NCBI GenBank assembly: GCA_963277665.1
Contig: OY728121.1
Coordinates: 1,656,312,062 to 1,656,376,061, forward strand
Length of the DNA: 64,000 nt
Source of the DNA: Viscum album
Lineage: Eukaryota; Streptophyta; Magnoliopsida; Santalales; Viscaceae
Reading direction: 5' to 3'
Shown: positions 1 through 11,995 of the stretch, piece by piece
Layout of the letters: every line of letters starts with the position of its first letter
How positions within the stretch are numbered: the stretch's first letter is position 1
Position numbers and translations under genes: made by a program
Notes under the pieces: model-generated
Told to the model about the DNA's origin: nothing
The model's database searches: none
Seen by the model: only the letters and a program-made list of their open reading frames with translations

Positions 1-709
1 AGGCATTGTCCCTTGTTAAGCTTAATTTCACCTTAATCACTGTAATTAATTTTAACTACTTTTACTTATATTTTTTTATCAAAAACTAATTTTATCTTAT
101 TAGACTAAAACTATCATACTAATAAAAACCAAATTTTCTAATTTTTCAAAATTCAACTCATAGAAGTGGGTAAATTATGTTTAATGTTAATCTCACAAAT
201 GTGGTGAGAGAGTATATTTTTAAATTAAAAACGTAAAAAATATCAATAAGTCTTTAAATCCAATTTTTAATATAAAAATGATTCAAATGACCTAAATTAT
301 ATTAATATATTTATAATTGATTAATTATTAATTTAATAACCTATTAAAAATATAATTTATCATGAATAATTATTTAAACAAAAAGATAATTATTATCTAA
401 AATGCAGTATTTTTTACAATTCATTAAAAAAATGAAACCTCTAAAAAATACCAAAAATTCATTCTAAGATAATTTTGATATTACTAATTCAATTTTATTC
501 TTATTTTGAAAAATAAAATTTATAAAAGTGTCATCATTTAGTTTTAAAATATGTGCTCCATAAAAAGGTAGTAAAGCTTGGTCTTGTGTACAACACAAGC
601 TAACTCAGTGTTGTGTGTTGAGTAAGCATAACTTGGAGTTGAATATAAATGAATACAAATAAAAAATTAATTTTTTTTTCTAAAATAAAAATATATTAAT
701 ATCTTGGGG
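1..709. other. AT-rich sequence without a recognised feature
   Basis: No open frame, repeat pair or structural signal was recognised here. The stretch is strongly AT-rich with many A and T runs. It lies immediately upstream of the 5' LTR of the copia element, so it is probably the flank into which that element inserted. Confidence 0.5.
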
Positions 710-1282
710 TGTTACCACGTGGGAGAGATAGATGTTTAAACCTATGTCTGGTGTTTTTTCTACTGATGTTTAGAAAATGAAAGTGAAAATACATAAGTTT
801 AATTAAATCAATTAGTTTCATGATAAAACTATGAGAGGAACATATTTTATCAATCTAATTAATAAATATTTATTTATTAGAGTATCGACCACTTAGAATT
901 AGTAGTTTGCAGAGTATCAACTTCTCTAACTAAGCTGTGAAGAATTATTCCTTTATAAAATAATTAAAAGGCCATGTAAAATACTTGATTATAACGGTTT
1001 CAACATCTTAAACATAGTTTTTAGGTCAAATGATAGGAGTAACTATCTAGTGAAAATAACTAACCTCATGGAGAGAGTGTTGGTGGAGTGGAGTAGGGGA
1101 TCCTTGTGCCTCGAACCACTATGAAAATTATTGTTTTCTTATTCTTTATTCATCCACTATGTAAATTACCTAAAGAAGATATAGTTAATATAAATAGTGT
1201 TAATTTTAATCCATTTAATATTTTAAAGAATAAAAAATATCCCACCCTCTTGTGTCATCATCATAATGAGACATACACTACA
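710..1282 (+). repeat. 5' LTR of Ty1/copia element 1
   Basis: This segment is a diverged direct copy of 19511-20075. Shared landmarks in the same order are a near-identical stretch around ATGTTTAAAC...ATGTCTGGTG (about 733 and 19535), a GGAGTGGA-type motif (about 1085 and 19888), and a pyrimidine-rich tail with AAAGAAGATA. It starts with TG, ends with CA, and is followed after 2 nt by a primer-binding site, as expected for a 5' LTR. The exact start is inferred from where similarity to the other copy begins, so it may be off by several bases. Confidence 0.7.
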
Positions 1283-1284
1283 AG

Positions 1285-1296
1285 TGGTATCAAATA
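1285..1296 (+). promoter_or_regulatory. Primer-binding site of copia element 1 (initiator-Met tRNA type)
   Basis: The sequence begins TGGTATCA, matching the first 8 bases of the usual plant copia primer site TGGTATCAGAGC, complementary to the 3' end of initiator methionine tRNA. It lies 2 nt behind the LTR end and upstream of a copia-type gag, so position and content agree. Confidence 0.8.
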
Positions 1297-1582
1297 AAAG
1301 GGATCTATTTAGTATATTGGTGAAAATACATGAAATAGACTTTAGTTTCTATAACAAAAATTGTTATATCAAAGGCTGGGAATCCTTGAATATATTTATT
1401 ATTTTTAAATTCATTTTTATTCTTATGATTTATATTTTTAAAACCATTAAGTACTTTTAAAAGGCTGGGATTTATCATTATATTTGACACCAACAAGAGA
1501 TATCCTTGAAAGCACTCTATTGTGTTATATCAATGTCTCTAACAAGATTGAGTTAAATATTTGGATAGAAAAAATTGTGTAA

Positions 1583-2329
1583 ATGGATGATCTAAAAGAA
1601 GGTATTCCAATGATTCATACTCCTTACTTTAATGGTGATAACTACGACTACTATAAAGATCAAATGAATATTTATTTAAAAAATATTGGAATAATCGATT
1701 CTCTAAATGTTTTTAGGACATATGAAATTCTGATTGAATATCTGAAAAAATGGGATGATGATAAATAAAATAAATATGATCATAATTTGAAAGAAATGAA
1801 CACTATAGTTTTTGATTTAGGTACTGTTGATTTTGAAAAAGGTTCTCAATGTTCTACTACATATGAGATGTGGTAGACTATTTATCTTTACTATGAAGAA
1901 ACTAAAAATATCATACAATTGAGAAACAAAAATACTAAAAAGTTAATATTTGATACTTTAATAATGAAATATGGTGAAAGAATCACACATATGAATGGGA
2001 GATTTCTAGAAATTATCAATAATGTAGCTTTCTTGGGAGATCGATTTATGCAATTAGATCAAGTGTTAAAATTACTTAGGGTTTTACCCTCTAAGTCGAA
2101 TAGAATATCTATTACTATACATAAATATACACTAATTAAACATATATTGATGAAGGAATTTATTAGAACCCTGATGATGTATGAAGTTGAGGTGCATTCT
2201 GAAGATAAAAATCATATCAAATATGAAGAAGCTACTCTTAATACTACTTTGGATGAATCAACTGATTCATGTAATGTAGATTTAGATAGTGATTTATCCA
2301 ATATTTTGGAAGGGTTTGAACAACTATAA
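1583..2329 (+). pseudogene. Ty1/copia gag polyprotein, broken
   Basis: Gag forms the retrotransposon's cytoplasmic virus-like particle. The whole stretch reads in one frame from ATG at 1583, with two in-frame stops (TAA 1766, TAG 1874). The first ~60 codons show the N-terminal copia gag signature around FNGDNYDYYKDQM. The second part matches the UBN2-type gag core: GERITHMNGRF, then FLGDRFMQLDQVLKLLRVLP and LIKHILMKEFIRTLMMYEVE. Length and order fit a copia gag of the class that begins PPxFNGxNYxxWK. The retained single frame with only two stops makes it one of the best preserved coding remnants here. The copia assignment is secure; the lineage is not resolved. Confidence 0.88.
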
Positions 2330-3321
2330 AACAAAAGAAAAAATGGAATGAGGATAACATATGTTATGAATGAGAAGAAAAAGTTCATATAAAGGTTAAA
2401 CGTTTACTACATAAATCTCAAAGGAAAGTTGATTATAAAAGAAAAAGGAATAAATTTTTTAAGGATACTTGGATTAATTATTCTATTTAAAATGATTAAT
2501 CTTCGACAAATTATGTAGGTGAACATAAACAATGAATGATATGTATTATGACTCATACTGATGAGGTATAATATTCTTACTCTTAAAACTCAAATTCTGA
2601 AAACTTTCTTATGATGAATTAAATAATTATTGTTTTATACTAAAAGATAAATTTTAATCTTTAAGGAAACATAATAAGAAACATAAAAAAATATATGATG
2701 CTATTTTATTAGATAAATAAATATTTTTAAAACAAATTATAGATTTAACATCCAATTATTCAAAAAATTATTACGATCAACATGAAACTAAAATTAATGA
2801 AAAATTGGTTAAAGTTGATACTTTAAAACAAGCATATAGTATTCTTCTTAAAGGTGAAAATTATTTATATAAATTCATGTAAAAAATAAACTTCTCAAAG
2901 GAAAACTAGGTATAGGTATTAGTGGTGAAAGACCAAAATTATATAAGAATTATTTTTTCCCTGGTCCGACTAGAAAAAGGATTTCAAGTGTAAAATATTT
3001 TTACTTTGTTCTTAATGGAAATTATGTAAATGAATGTTTCTTTAGAAAACCACAAAATTTTGATGTTATGTATTTTAATTATTCAATAGAATTGTTTAAA
3101 TTGAATAGTAAAATCAATATAGGAAATAAACAGAATTGGTTACCTAAATATTTAGTTTATAACACTACTAGAGACAATAGAATATGGGTACCAAAAGGAA
3201 CTTGTTTTTGATATGTCGTAGGAATACAATAATGAACAAGATAATTAAATAAAAAGTGGCCATCTAAGAAGTATATGAAAATATATATTTTAATAAATGT
3301 GAGATCAACTCTGAAGTATTT
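2330..3321 (+). pseudogene. Decayed copia gag C-terminus and start of pol
   Basis: Continues the copia element downstream of gag with many stops and frame changes. Recognisable traces are a Lys-rich stretch after the gag core, a short ITHTDE-like segment at about 2548 that resembles the end of gag before the coiled-coil linker, and an RIWVPKGT motif at about 3179-3202, similar to the IWVPK motif before the protease/pre-integrase part of plant copia polyproteins. The sequence is cut at 3322 by the Athila-like insertion. No protease or integrase core is readable. Confidence 0.55.
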
Positions 3322-4686
3322 TGATGAATAAAAAATTTTAATATATTTTATACTATAAATCCTTGATTATAATCCAACCATAGTGTTATTTTATGGGTAA
3401 TTTCCATGTTTTTAGGATTTTGTGGTAATTTGAGCTTAAATGCAAAAATGGACTAATTCTTCAATTTTAACAGATTGTTATCATAGGGGTATTTCTGTCT
3501 TTACTCATAAAATATATGTCCAAATTTTTTGATTTAAATTTTTTTAAAACCCTCATTATATTTCCTACAACTCTTGCCGCTGAACCGGGATCTGATTCGG
3601 TCATCTAAAGGGTTTAAAAAATCAATGAAATTTATGATTTTTTTGGGCGGACAGCGTGAAACCCACCAACATAACGGAACCAAAACTCGGCCTACACACA
3701 TTCATTTGTGGTGTTTATACCTGGGATAGAATGAGGACATATAGGAATGACTCTAAAAAAAATTCGGGGGAGTTTAAAATTCATTAAACTGCCATTGAAT
3801 GTTATAATTTTGGAGGAACCTTCCTAGAAGCTTCATCCAGAAAAAGAAACCTCCAATGATAAATTCATAACTCATTCTAGCCACGTTCAATGAAGCTGAA
3901 ATTTTGAGGAAAAGTATATGAGACATTATGAAGATATATTTATGAATACACATATTACAAATTTGGTCATTTAATGGCATAAAGATTCAGAATCTTTCGG
4001 ATTAAATGTTTTGAGTGTGAATTCTTCACCTCCTCTCCCTATAAATATGCACCCTCACCACTGCTCAAAACATTGGAACTTCTGTGTGGCCATTTTCCAT
4101 TTCTTTTTTGTTTATTTCCATTGTAATTTAATTATGAATTTTTAATATATTTTTTCTCTTCTTCATCTTATTATAATTTTTTTATCTTTTGTTTTCCACC
4201 CCGTCCTTCTCCACTGTGATCTATTTTACTCGTGATCAGGAGTAACTAACCTGAGGAACTTCCTAGCGGATCAATCCAGTGTTGAACCCATGTCATTGAA
4301 AATTCATGTTAATTGTTTTTTATTTAATAAGAGTTAGGTCTAGTGGGATCCTAGTGGGTAAAGCGCCTTTGTGTCTCCACTTTCCACGAGAGACTTAACT
4401 TTCTCTTATGTAATATTTTCCCTCGACCGAGGAGGTGGATGTACGGTCTCTCAATAATCATTGAGAGAATTTTATATTCAAAACCACATATAGAATAGAA
4501 TATTCATACATATGATGGAGTGTGTTTATTAATTAAATTTTAAACTACTAATTAGACGATGAAGGTTCAATCTGGGTGATTCTCTCGGGAATATCTACTT
4601 TCTTTCTGACATCATTTTGACTAAGGTCATCCCATATGATGCATTTAGTTATAAATATTATTGAGAGTGCACATGACAACACATCA
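3322..4686 (+). repeat. 5' LTR of the Athila-like element
   Basis: Direct copy of 15146-16662. Shared blocks include CCATAGTGTTATT, ATGCAAAAATGG, AAATGTTTTGAGTGTGAA, a TAACCTGAGGAACTTCCT block and GATCCTAGTGGGTAA-type sequence near the end. It begins TG and ends CA (ACATCA) at 4686, eight bases before the primer-binding site. It is about 150 bp shorter than the 3' LTR, mainly because a block of about 165 bp present at 16431-16600 is absent here near 4621. Confidence 0.82.
4040..4047 (+). promoter_or_regulatory. TATA box of the Athila LTR
   Basis: TATAAATA lies in a CT-rich context in the middle of the LTR, the usual place for the retroelement promoter. The matching site in the 3' LTR (about 15850) reads AATAAATA, so the TATA core is mutated in that copy. 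Confidence 0.55.
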
Positions 4687-4693
4687 TAAAAAT

Positions 4694-4711
4694 TGGCACC
4701 GTTTCCGGGGA
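4694..4711 (+). promoter_or_regulatory. Primer-binding site of the Athila-like element
   Basis: The sequence TGGCACCGTTTCCGGGGA differs by two bases from the TGGCGCCGTTGCCGGGGA site that follows the 5' LTR of plant Athila/Tat elements (usually assigned to an Asp-type tRNA). Together with its place behind the LTR it fixes the family and the plus-strand orientation. Confidence 0.85.
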
Positions 4712-4889
4712 GCCAAGTGTTTTTCATTCACTATTTTTATTCACATTTTATAAATAATTTTTCTTTAATTAAAAAAACCAAAAAAATAATAAATTGAAAA
4801 AACATTAAAAAAATTCTATGTTCATGATGTATTTTAGTTAAAATTATTATTCATGTACTGAACAATATCATGTGTGAGAAAATGTTTGC

Positions 4890-5796
4890 AATGATCTTGA
4901 TGATCAGTTCCAAAGGATTAGTGATAAAGTGAAAAAATTGGAGTGTCCAATAGAATTTATTGCTGAATATATACGCATATCTCATGAGCTATCCAAACCC
5001 GAGCTGGAACCTGAACCGAAACGTGTGGTGGAAGAGATTTCACAAATAATTTTTTATGTTAAAGAACATGAGGAGGGTGAGAAATAACTTCTAAATGAAT
5101 TAATCACATCATCTCACACTCAACCATTGCTCAAGGAGGTCCCTGAAGTACACATTCCAACTGATGCATTGATGGGAGATCAACATTTTTTTGGAAGAAT
5201 CTTGGAATAACTTTGTTGAAGATAACTTGAAACATGAACTACCCATCCTTGATGATGATACATCAGAAAATTTATACCTATCTATTTCTTTGGAAGATAA
5301 TAAAGAAGATGCACCTGCTGAGATTGAGTTCCCAATGGTCATTCCGGAAGAGATCAATTACCAAGATGACTTACTTGAAAGGGAACATTTCTTTATTAAT
5401 TCATCGTATTTTAATCTAATTCAAGTAGAAATTTTTTCTGAATTAACTTTCTCTAAATTTTTTGATATATCACAATTGGAGAAGTCCTTGGATGTTAAAT
5501 AATAGACCACTCAAGTGGTGGTTATTAAAGAAGAAGAGTCAGATAAGATGGTGGTGCAACTACCTCCTCAACAAAATTTTCATACCATATGGAGAAGGAA
5601 ACCACCAAAATTAATTGGGAACACTCTTATCTTATAATCCCTCCCACTATGGACCTTAATTTCTCTCTTTATTATTTCTGTGGGGTTGGGAACTATATTA
5701 TTTTTTTTGGGTTCTCTACTTTCAATGTTTACTCATGAACATCGGGAAAATTCAGATGTGGTGGTTCATATCAAAAAAACCACACCCACCTTCTGA
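4890..5796 (+). pseudogene. Single reading frame of the non-autonomous Athila-like element, unknown function
   Basis: I do not recognise this protein. It reads in one frame from about 4890 to the T7 run at 5186-5192, with a stop near 5086, then shifts by one and continues in a single frame to a TGA at about 5794, with three more stops (two adjacent at 5500-5505, one near 5635). About 300 residues result. The first two thirds are acidic and Glu/Asp-rich (for example SKPELEPEPKRVVEE and HELPILDDD). A Lys/Arg-Pro stretch (RRKPPK) follows, then a hydrophobic segment of about 23 residues at 5653-5721 (TLISLFIISVGLG and FFLGSLL) that could span a membrane. No gag zinc knuckle or enzyme motif is visible. 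The position about 180 nt behind the primer site is where gag would normally be. It could be a remnant env-like frame or an element-specific protein. Confidence 0.5.
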
Positions 5797-7613
5797 TTAG
5801 GGATAATCCACAGAAAAAGCCTCACTAGGGGTTGTAAAAACCTAGCACCCACTTGGGGGTATAGACCAAGCATTATCTATTTTATTTTCCCTTTCTCATT
5901 CTTTTTATTTATTTTTATTTTTTATTTTCATTACTTTCTTGTAGTCTTAAAGTGGTATATTCTAGGAGATTAACTCAAGGAATCCACTTCAAAAATAATG
6001 TCAGGTTGTATCTTTCTTTCACTTAGTATTTCTACCTTTATATTTATATTTTGTTGAGCTGAAATGAGGGGTAGTAAAATTTATGTGTGGGGGAGTGTCA
6101 ACCTTCTTAGTTCTTCTTGTGTACGTTTCAAGTTGTTTTTATCAATTTAAGGATTTTTGGGCTTTAATGAATATTCCTATCACTTTTCACACATTAATTG
6201 ATTTTGAAATAATTTAAATGATTTTTTATATAATGGATTTTAAATGATTCTTGATATGAATTCTTTTCCCTTGAAATGGATTTTCATGCATTTTTATGAG
6301 TTTAACTGATTTTTGAAATCCATGCCCATGAAAAACTGACTCAAAATATTTTTCCAATCCTATGAGGTATTTTAAACCCCTTTTATGTATTCTTTCTAAT
6401 ACCCACACCTTCTTGAGGGAAACTTGAATTTTGTGTGAGAACCAGAATTTGAAAATTTTCTCTTTTGAAGCTTTGGATTTCATGGTATGTATTTGAAATG
6501 ATTGAGGCATCTCTTTGGCTAGCCAAATTTTATCTTGAGACCCACCTTTACATTTATCCTTCATAAGCCCTTAGATTCCATGAATTTCTTTATAGATTTA
6601 AGCCACATTACAAGACAATTTTTCCTTACCTACCCACACATTTAGTATTTTTGCATTGTTATTTCAAGTTAGAGTGTGGGGGAAGGGATTTTCGTGTGCG
6701 TTCATTAGAATGTGTATCGTTTATGGGTGGTGAGAGGTGCGTTTCAATACTTTCTATAGTGGATAAAAAGAGAATTGTGCATGTGTTGACATTTGATTGT
6801 GCTTTATTTATTTCATCCATTTCTCCTTCAAAAAAATGAAAAAATGGAGATGAGAATTAATTCCTCATTTACATTATTTTTTGATTCATTCCCCCTAAAA
6901 CATCAAAGGCATGAATTTTCATTCATTCATTGTGTTCAATTTCCATCTCATTCTCCATGAAAAAGAAAAAGAAAATAAAGAAAATAAAGATTTACCTTTC
7001 TGGAGAATTCCAAAAAAGGGAGAACATAGATGATATCATTCATTATAATCACTTATCAAATCATGTTGCATGTAGTAAAATGGTGTGGTGTTGTTTTTCA
7101 AATTTCCAAGTGGGATTGAGAGAGTAATTTTCTGTGTTTTTACTTGAAGTAATCATGCATTGTACTTAAAAGTCCAACCTCCTCTTTCTAGCCTGAAGCT
7201 TTATTTCAATCATTTTCCCACCAACCCTAAGCCACAGAATCATTTGAACCATTAATTAAATACCTCATAATTGAATTCATTTTTATTTTTCACGCTGTGT
7301 AGAGATGATAATTTTAACAAACCTATGGTGACACATGCGATTTCCAAGTACGAGCATAACTCCAGATTTAATTTCTCTTGAAAGAAGAGTGACATAAAAT
7401 TCAATGTCTGGTAGGTTGTGATTGGGACATGGATTGATTTATGAGGTTGAAAAAATTTTACTGATTGAAATGAAAATGAGATAGAATAGTTTTAAATAGA
7501 TGATACATGATGGAATTCTATTTTTGATAAGATCATTGATATTTTTCTCATTTTTGGTTGTTGTGTGGATTTTGATTTGGATGTAAGATTATTGCCCATG
7601 AGTGAAATGTTTA
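5797..7613 (+). other. Athila 3' untranslated-like region
   Basis: No conserved reading frame was recognised. The 13-mer GTGTGGGGGAGTG at 6085-6097 is identical to the one spanning the real polypurine tract and LTR start at 15135-15147, and a close variant is at 6674-6686. The end (about 7390-7613) is similar to 25560-25800, including GGTAGGTTGTGATTGGG, which marks a second Athila fragment. The Tekay insertion breaks the region at 7614, and it resumes at 15134 with the polypurine tract. Confidence 0.6.
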
Positions 7614-7624
7614 TGTAACAACCC
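7609..7624 (+). other. Left target duplication and LTR start of the Tekay element
   Basis: GTTTA (7609-7613) directly precedes TGTAACAACCC, the 5' end of the LTR. The same GTTTA follows the 3' LTR at 15129-15133. A perfect 5-bp duplication is the expected footprint of a Ty3/gypsy integration. Confidence 0.8.
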
Positions 7625-9326
7625 AATGTTTTTCAATTCCCTTCTCATAATTATGTCATAAAATAATATGAAAACACAACATCATGAACTACTAACTACT
7701 AAGCGACCTTTAAACATAATTTTTTCACTTCTGTGTTTGGAATTTCAAAAGTCCGGCATACACGGTTGTAATCATTAAGTTATTTGGAGTCTGATAAGGA
7801 AAACTTTATTTTTGGTGAATATTAACCTACCCTAATGAATATTAACATACCCTTATGAATAGTGATATATCTTAATGAATATCAATCTCACCTATGGTGG
7901 TATAAAAATAATATTCAAGTTGGAAGTACGATATACCTATATTTTAGAATAAGTTAATGAATGTTTTAAAACTGGTTTTGATAATAAATTATTATTTTTA
8001 TTAAATATTATAATAATAATATTTAGAATTTTTTTTGAAAAATTGACTTCAATTTTAGATTCTAGAATTTGAAAAATGGTTAGGGTGAATTTCGGGGATT
8101 TTTCTAAAATAAATGAATTTTTTATGAATAGTAGAATCCGACAATTCACAATAAATGCTAAATAATGGATTAATTGAGCCATTGATGATGTTCTACTGAT
8201 GTAATCCCACTTGGTTCGGGATAACATGATAAAATTACTATTATTGTTCAGGGAATACTTACTATTCCTTGTCTTGGGAAGAAATATCATATATATCATT
8301 ATAATATTATGAAATCCCTCCTCTCTTCCACTATAAAACCCCCCCTTCACTCCGTCTTCTCTACACTCCTCTTAATCCCTGTGCCTTGCCATTATTCTGC
8401 GCAAATCTTTCCCCAAGGTCGTCCCCCACCTCCAAAATCTCTCAACCTCCTTAAAATACCAAAACCTCTCCCCTTAAGAGGTTATCAAAGGTGGAAGTCT
8501 CAAGAGGTAAATTCCTCTTCCCAATTTCATCTTTTCTTTTAAGTTCTTTTCTTTTTTATATCATTCCTCACCTCCCTTCACCCTAATAGTATGATAAATC
8601 TAGTAAAATACATGTTTAGTAATGTATTCATTGTAGTGGTATATTTCATTGTCTTCTCTCCTTTCCCCACCCTTTTATTTGAAAGAAATGAAAGCACCGT
8701 TTGAGATGTGCTAATTTAGCACATTCAAGGGCTACTGTTTATCAATTTCTATTATTATCTTTAATTCTGGTCATGAAACCATTTGTGTTATGGTTGAACC
8801 GGATTATTATATAATTAATATATCCTATTTTTGGTTCTGTAATCTTTTGGTACAAATGAAATTAAGTTATAAAACAAAAACACATTCTTTGTAATCAAAT
8901 CCACCGATTAACAAAAACGGTTATCACTATGGTTATATATATAATAATTAGAATTCAATCTAAGTAACCTAATTAAAATTAAAACCATGTAATCTCATAA
9001 ATATGAACTAAAGAATATAATTTCAATTCTAGAAAACCACTTTCATCTTTTATATAATCTAATCTTGAATATAAGTGAACCGATCTTTTAAAGCCAAGTA
9101 AACAAACGAGCCCGAACAATGAAATTGAACCTTGTAACTAATAAAAAAGGATTTAAATGAAATAAAAAAAGTTATTATAAATAAATTTAATATATAAGAG
9201 TTTATGGAATTATTAATTAATAATCATAATTTGATTATTCAGGTCGTTAATAACAATTGGAGAGCACCGACAGATTTAATGTATGGGATCCTCCCCTTTT
9301 TACTCTTAATCAAGATTGTTCTCTAT
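7614..9326 (+). repeat. Truncated 5' LTR of the Tekay element
   Basis: Closely similar, base for base over long stretches, to 12043-13755, including the TATA region and the AGATTTAA...GGGATCCTCCCC block. Similarity stops at CTCTAT (9326 against 13755), where this copy joins the RT coding sequence. The matching rest of the 3' LTR (13756-15128) has no counterpart here, which marks an internal deletion breakpoint. Confidence 0.88.
8332..8338 (+). promoter_or_regulatory. TATA box of the truncated Tekay LTR
   Basis: TATAAAA followed by CCCCCC and a CT-rich stretch typical of a plant transcription start region. The same arrangement is found at 12763 in the other LTR. Confidence 0.6.
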
Positions 9327-10457
9327 CCTCCAGTCCTCTTCATCAAGAAGAAGAATGGATCAATGTGCATCTACATTGATTATCATGAACTCAATAAAAT
9401 CACTATAAAGAACTAGTATCCCCTTCCATGGATAGATGACTTGTTCGATCAGCTTCGTGGGGCTAGTTATTTCTCTAAGGTGGACCTTCGGTCGGGATAT
9501 CACCAACTAAAGGTGAAGAAGGAAGATATTCCGAAGATTGCCTTTTGAACGAGGTTTGGACACTATGAGTTCATAGTGATTCCCTTCGGACTCACTAATG
9601 CTCCAGAAATTTTCATGGATTTAAGGAATAGAGTCTTTAGAGATTACCTTTACAAATTTGTGGTGGTCTTTATTGATGATATTCTTATATACTCCAAGAG
9701 CAAGGAGGAACATGAGGAATATTTGAAAACTGTGTTAAAGAATTTGCGAAGAGAGAAGTAGTATGAAAAGTACAGTAAATGTGAGTTCTGGATAGAGGAA
9801 GTATCATTCTTAGGGCATGTTATCCCCAAGAAAGGGTTATCTGTGGACCCTTCAAAGACGATGCCAATTGAAGAGTGGTCGAGGCCAACTTCTGTTACGG
9901 AGATCCGAATCTTTTTAGGTCTAGCTGGGTATTATCGACGATTCGTGAAGAACTTTTCACAATTTTCAAACCCAATGACCAAGTTGACATGGAAGGGATT
10001 AAAGTTCTTCTAGACACAGGAATGTGAAGACTATTTCAAGGAGTTGAAAAAGAGGCTTATCCCTGCGCCAGTACTCACACTCCCATCAAGTGGTGAACTC
10101 ATTTTGGTGTATAGTTATGCTTATAAGAATGTCTTAGGATGTGTGATAATTCAAAATGATAAAGTGATAGCCTATCCCTAAATGTAGCTGAAAATCCATG
10201 AGAAAAACTATCCCACGCATGATCTGGAGTTGGTGGCTGTGATCTTTGCGTTGAAAATTTGGCAGCATTATCTCTTTGGGAAAAAATATGAGATATATAC
10301 TGACCACAAGAGTCTCAAATATATATTCACACAGAAGGATCTTAATATGTGCCAGCAAAGATGGATAGAGCTCATCAAGGATTATGACTTCTCAATCCAC
10401 TACCATCCCGGTAAGGCAAACAAGGTGGCAGAAAGGATCCTGCATCTTTATCAATGA
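9327..10457 (+). pseudogene. Tekay reverse transcriptase and RNase H, broken
   Basis: RT copies element RNA into DNA and RNase H removes the RNA strand. All of it reads in one frame with no frameshift but about six stops (9414 TAG, 9546 TGA, 9759 TAG, 10011 TAG, 10179 TAA, 10185 TAG). It starts inside RT at PPVLFIKKKNGS, then [28 protein letters not shown] and the intact catalytic box [12 protein letters not shown] near 9660-9695. The thumb/connection shows SKCEFW and FLGH. RNase H keeps [14 protein letters not shown] and [10 protein letters not shown], but the first catalytic Asp is Tyr (TAT at 10116). The N-terminal RT residues are deleted at the junction with the LTR. Several stops are single C-to-T changes from CAG or CGA. 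Confidence 0.93.
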
Positions 10458-11821
10458 TGAGAATTGGAAAGGATCTGATCATCTTAGATTTTCAAAGGAT
10501 TGACATGGGAATCATTAAGGGAGGAAAATCATCAATCTTTTCTCAAATGATTTCTCAACCATCCCTCTTGGAGAAAATAAAGGATGTTCAACGAAAGGAT
10601 GTGGAAATTCAGAAAAGGGTGGAAGCTGTTAAAAATGGGAAATCCTACGATTTCAAAATTGATGAGGAAGGAATTGTAATATTTGGGACAAGAATACGTG
10701 TACCATATGATCCATAGATAAAGAAGGATCTATTAAATGATGCACATAGCTCGACCTTCTCTATCCACCCAGGGAGCACAAAGATGTATCACGATCTCCG
10801 AGAAAACTTTTGGTGGGACAATATGTAAAGGGAGATTGCCGAATATACATCAAAGTGCCTCGTATGTTAACAAGTGAAGGCTGAGAAACAAAAGTCTAAG
10901 GGGACGATGCAACCACTACCCATACCAGCATGGAAGTGGGATAACATTACCATATACCTTGTCACTGGACTTCCAAATACGTCTAGAGCAATCAATGATA
11001 TATGGGTCGTTGTGGATCATCTTACGAAGACAACTCACTTTATCGCGGTTCAATAGGACTTCTCATTAGATCAACTTGCACGGATTTACATCAAAGAAGT
11101 GGAAAGGCTGCATGGAGTACCACTATCTATTGTATCTGATTGTGATCCGAGATTCGACTCGATGTTCTGGAAAAGTCTCCAACATGCTATGAGCACTGAA
11201 CTGAACTTTAGTACGGCCTATCATCCTCAAACTGATGGCCAATCTTCTTGAACTATTCATACATTGGAATACATGTTGAGAGAATGTTCAATGGAATTCA
11301 AAGAAGGATGGGACCAACATCTTCCGCTAGTTGAATTATCCTACAACAATAGTTTCCACTTGAGAATCCTAATGGCACCATATGAAGTCGTTTATGATAA
11401 AAGGCGAGGAACACTGGCATGTTGGGATGAAGTCGGTGAGCGTAAGCTGCTAGGACCTGAAATGGTCGAAGAAATCGGGAAGAAGGTGAAAACCATTCAG
11501 CAGCATATCAAGGTAGACCAAAGTTGACAGAAGAGTTATGTAGATAACCATCAACGAGACCTTGAGTTCAAAGTTGGATACATGGTATTTCTACGTATAT
11601 CCCCATGAAAGAAGGTTATGAGGTTTGGGAAGAAAGGGAAGTTACGTCCCAGGTACATCGTCCCCTTTGAGATCATTTATCGAGTCAGAGCTGTAGCCTA
11701 TCGAATGACACTTCCACCTACCATGATTAAAGTACATGATGTCTTTCATGTATCCCACTTATGGAAGTACATACCGTACCCTTCACATGTACTGTCTTCA
11801 TAGGTGGTACAGTTGTAGGAT
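10458..11821 (+). pseudogene. Tekay integrase, broken
   Basis: Integrase inserts the cDNA into the chromosome. One frameshift near 10455 separates it from RNase H; the rest stays in a single frame with about nine stops. The zinc-binding N-domain is visible as IHPGSTKMYHDLRENFWW followed by CLVC. In the catalytic core the first Asp is replaced by Tyr (NITIYLVTGLP near 10940), the second Asp is present (IVSDCDPRF, about 11135), and the Glu after HPQTDGQS is lost, followed by a TGA. The C-terminal part has APYEVVYDKR, LLGPEMVEE, FGKKGKLRPRYIVPFEI and VHDVFHVSHLWKY. It could not have been active even without the stops. Confidence 0.92.
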
Positions 11822-11995
11822 GATCTCTCTTACGAGGAGCAGCCAGTGAAGATCTTGGATCGTAGAGAAAAAGTTCTACGCAACAAGGATACTAATTTGG
11901 TCAATGTACTATGGAGAAACCATAAGTACGAACAGGAAACATGGGAATTGGAGGAAGAAATGAAGGAAAATTACCCACACCAGTTTTTGTCTTAG
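11822..11995 (+). pseudogene. Chromodomain at the C-terminus of the Tekay integrase
   Basis: Chromovirus integrases end in a chromodomain that directs insertion to marked chromatin. Here YEEQPVKILDRREKVLRNK, VNVLWRNH and ETWELEEEMKENYPHQF are readable without a stop up to TAG at 11993. This places the element among chromoviruses and, with its TGTAACGACCC ends, in the Tekay/Del group. It is in the same frame as the integrase. Confidence 0.9.
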
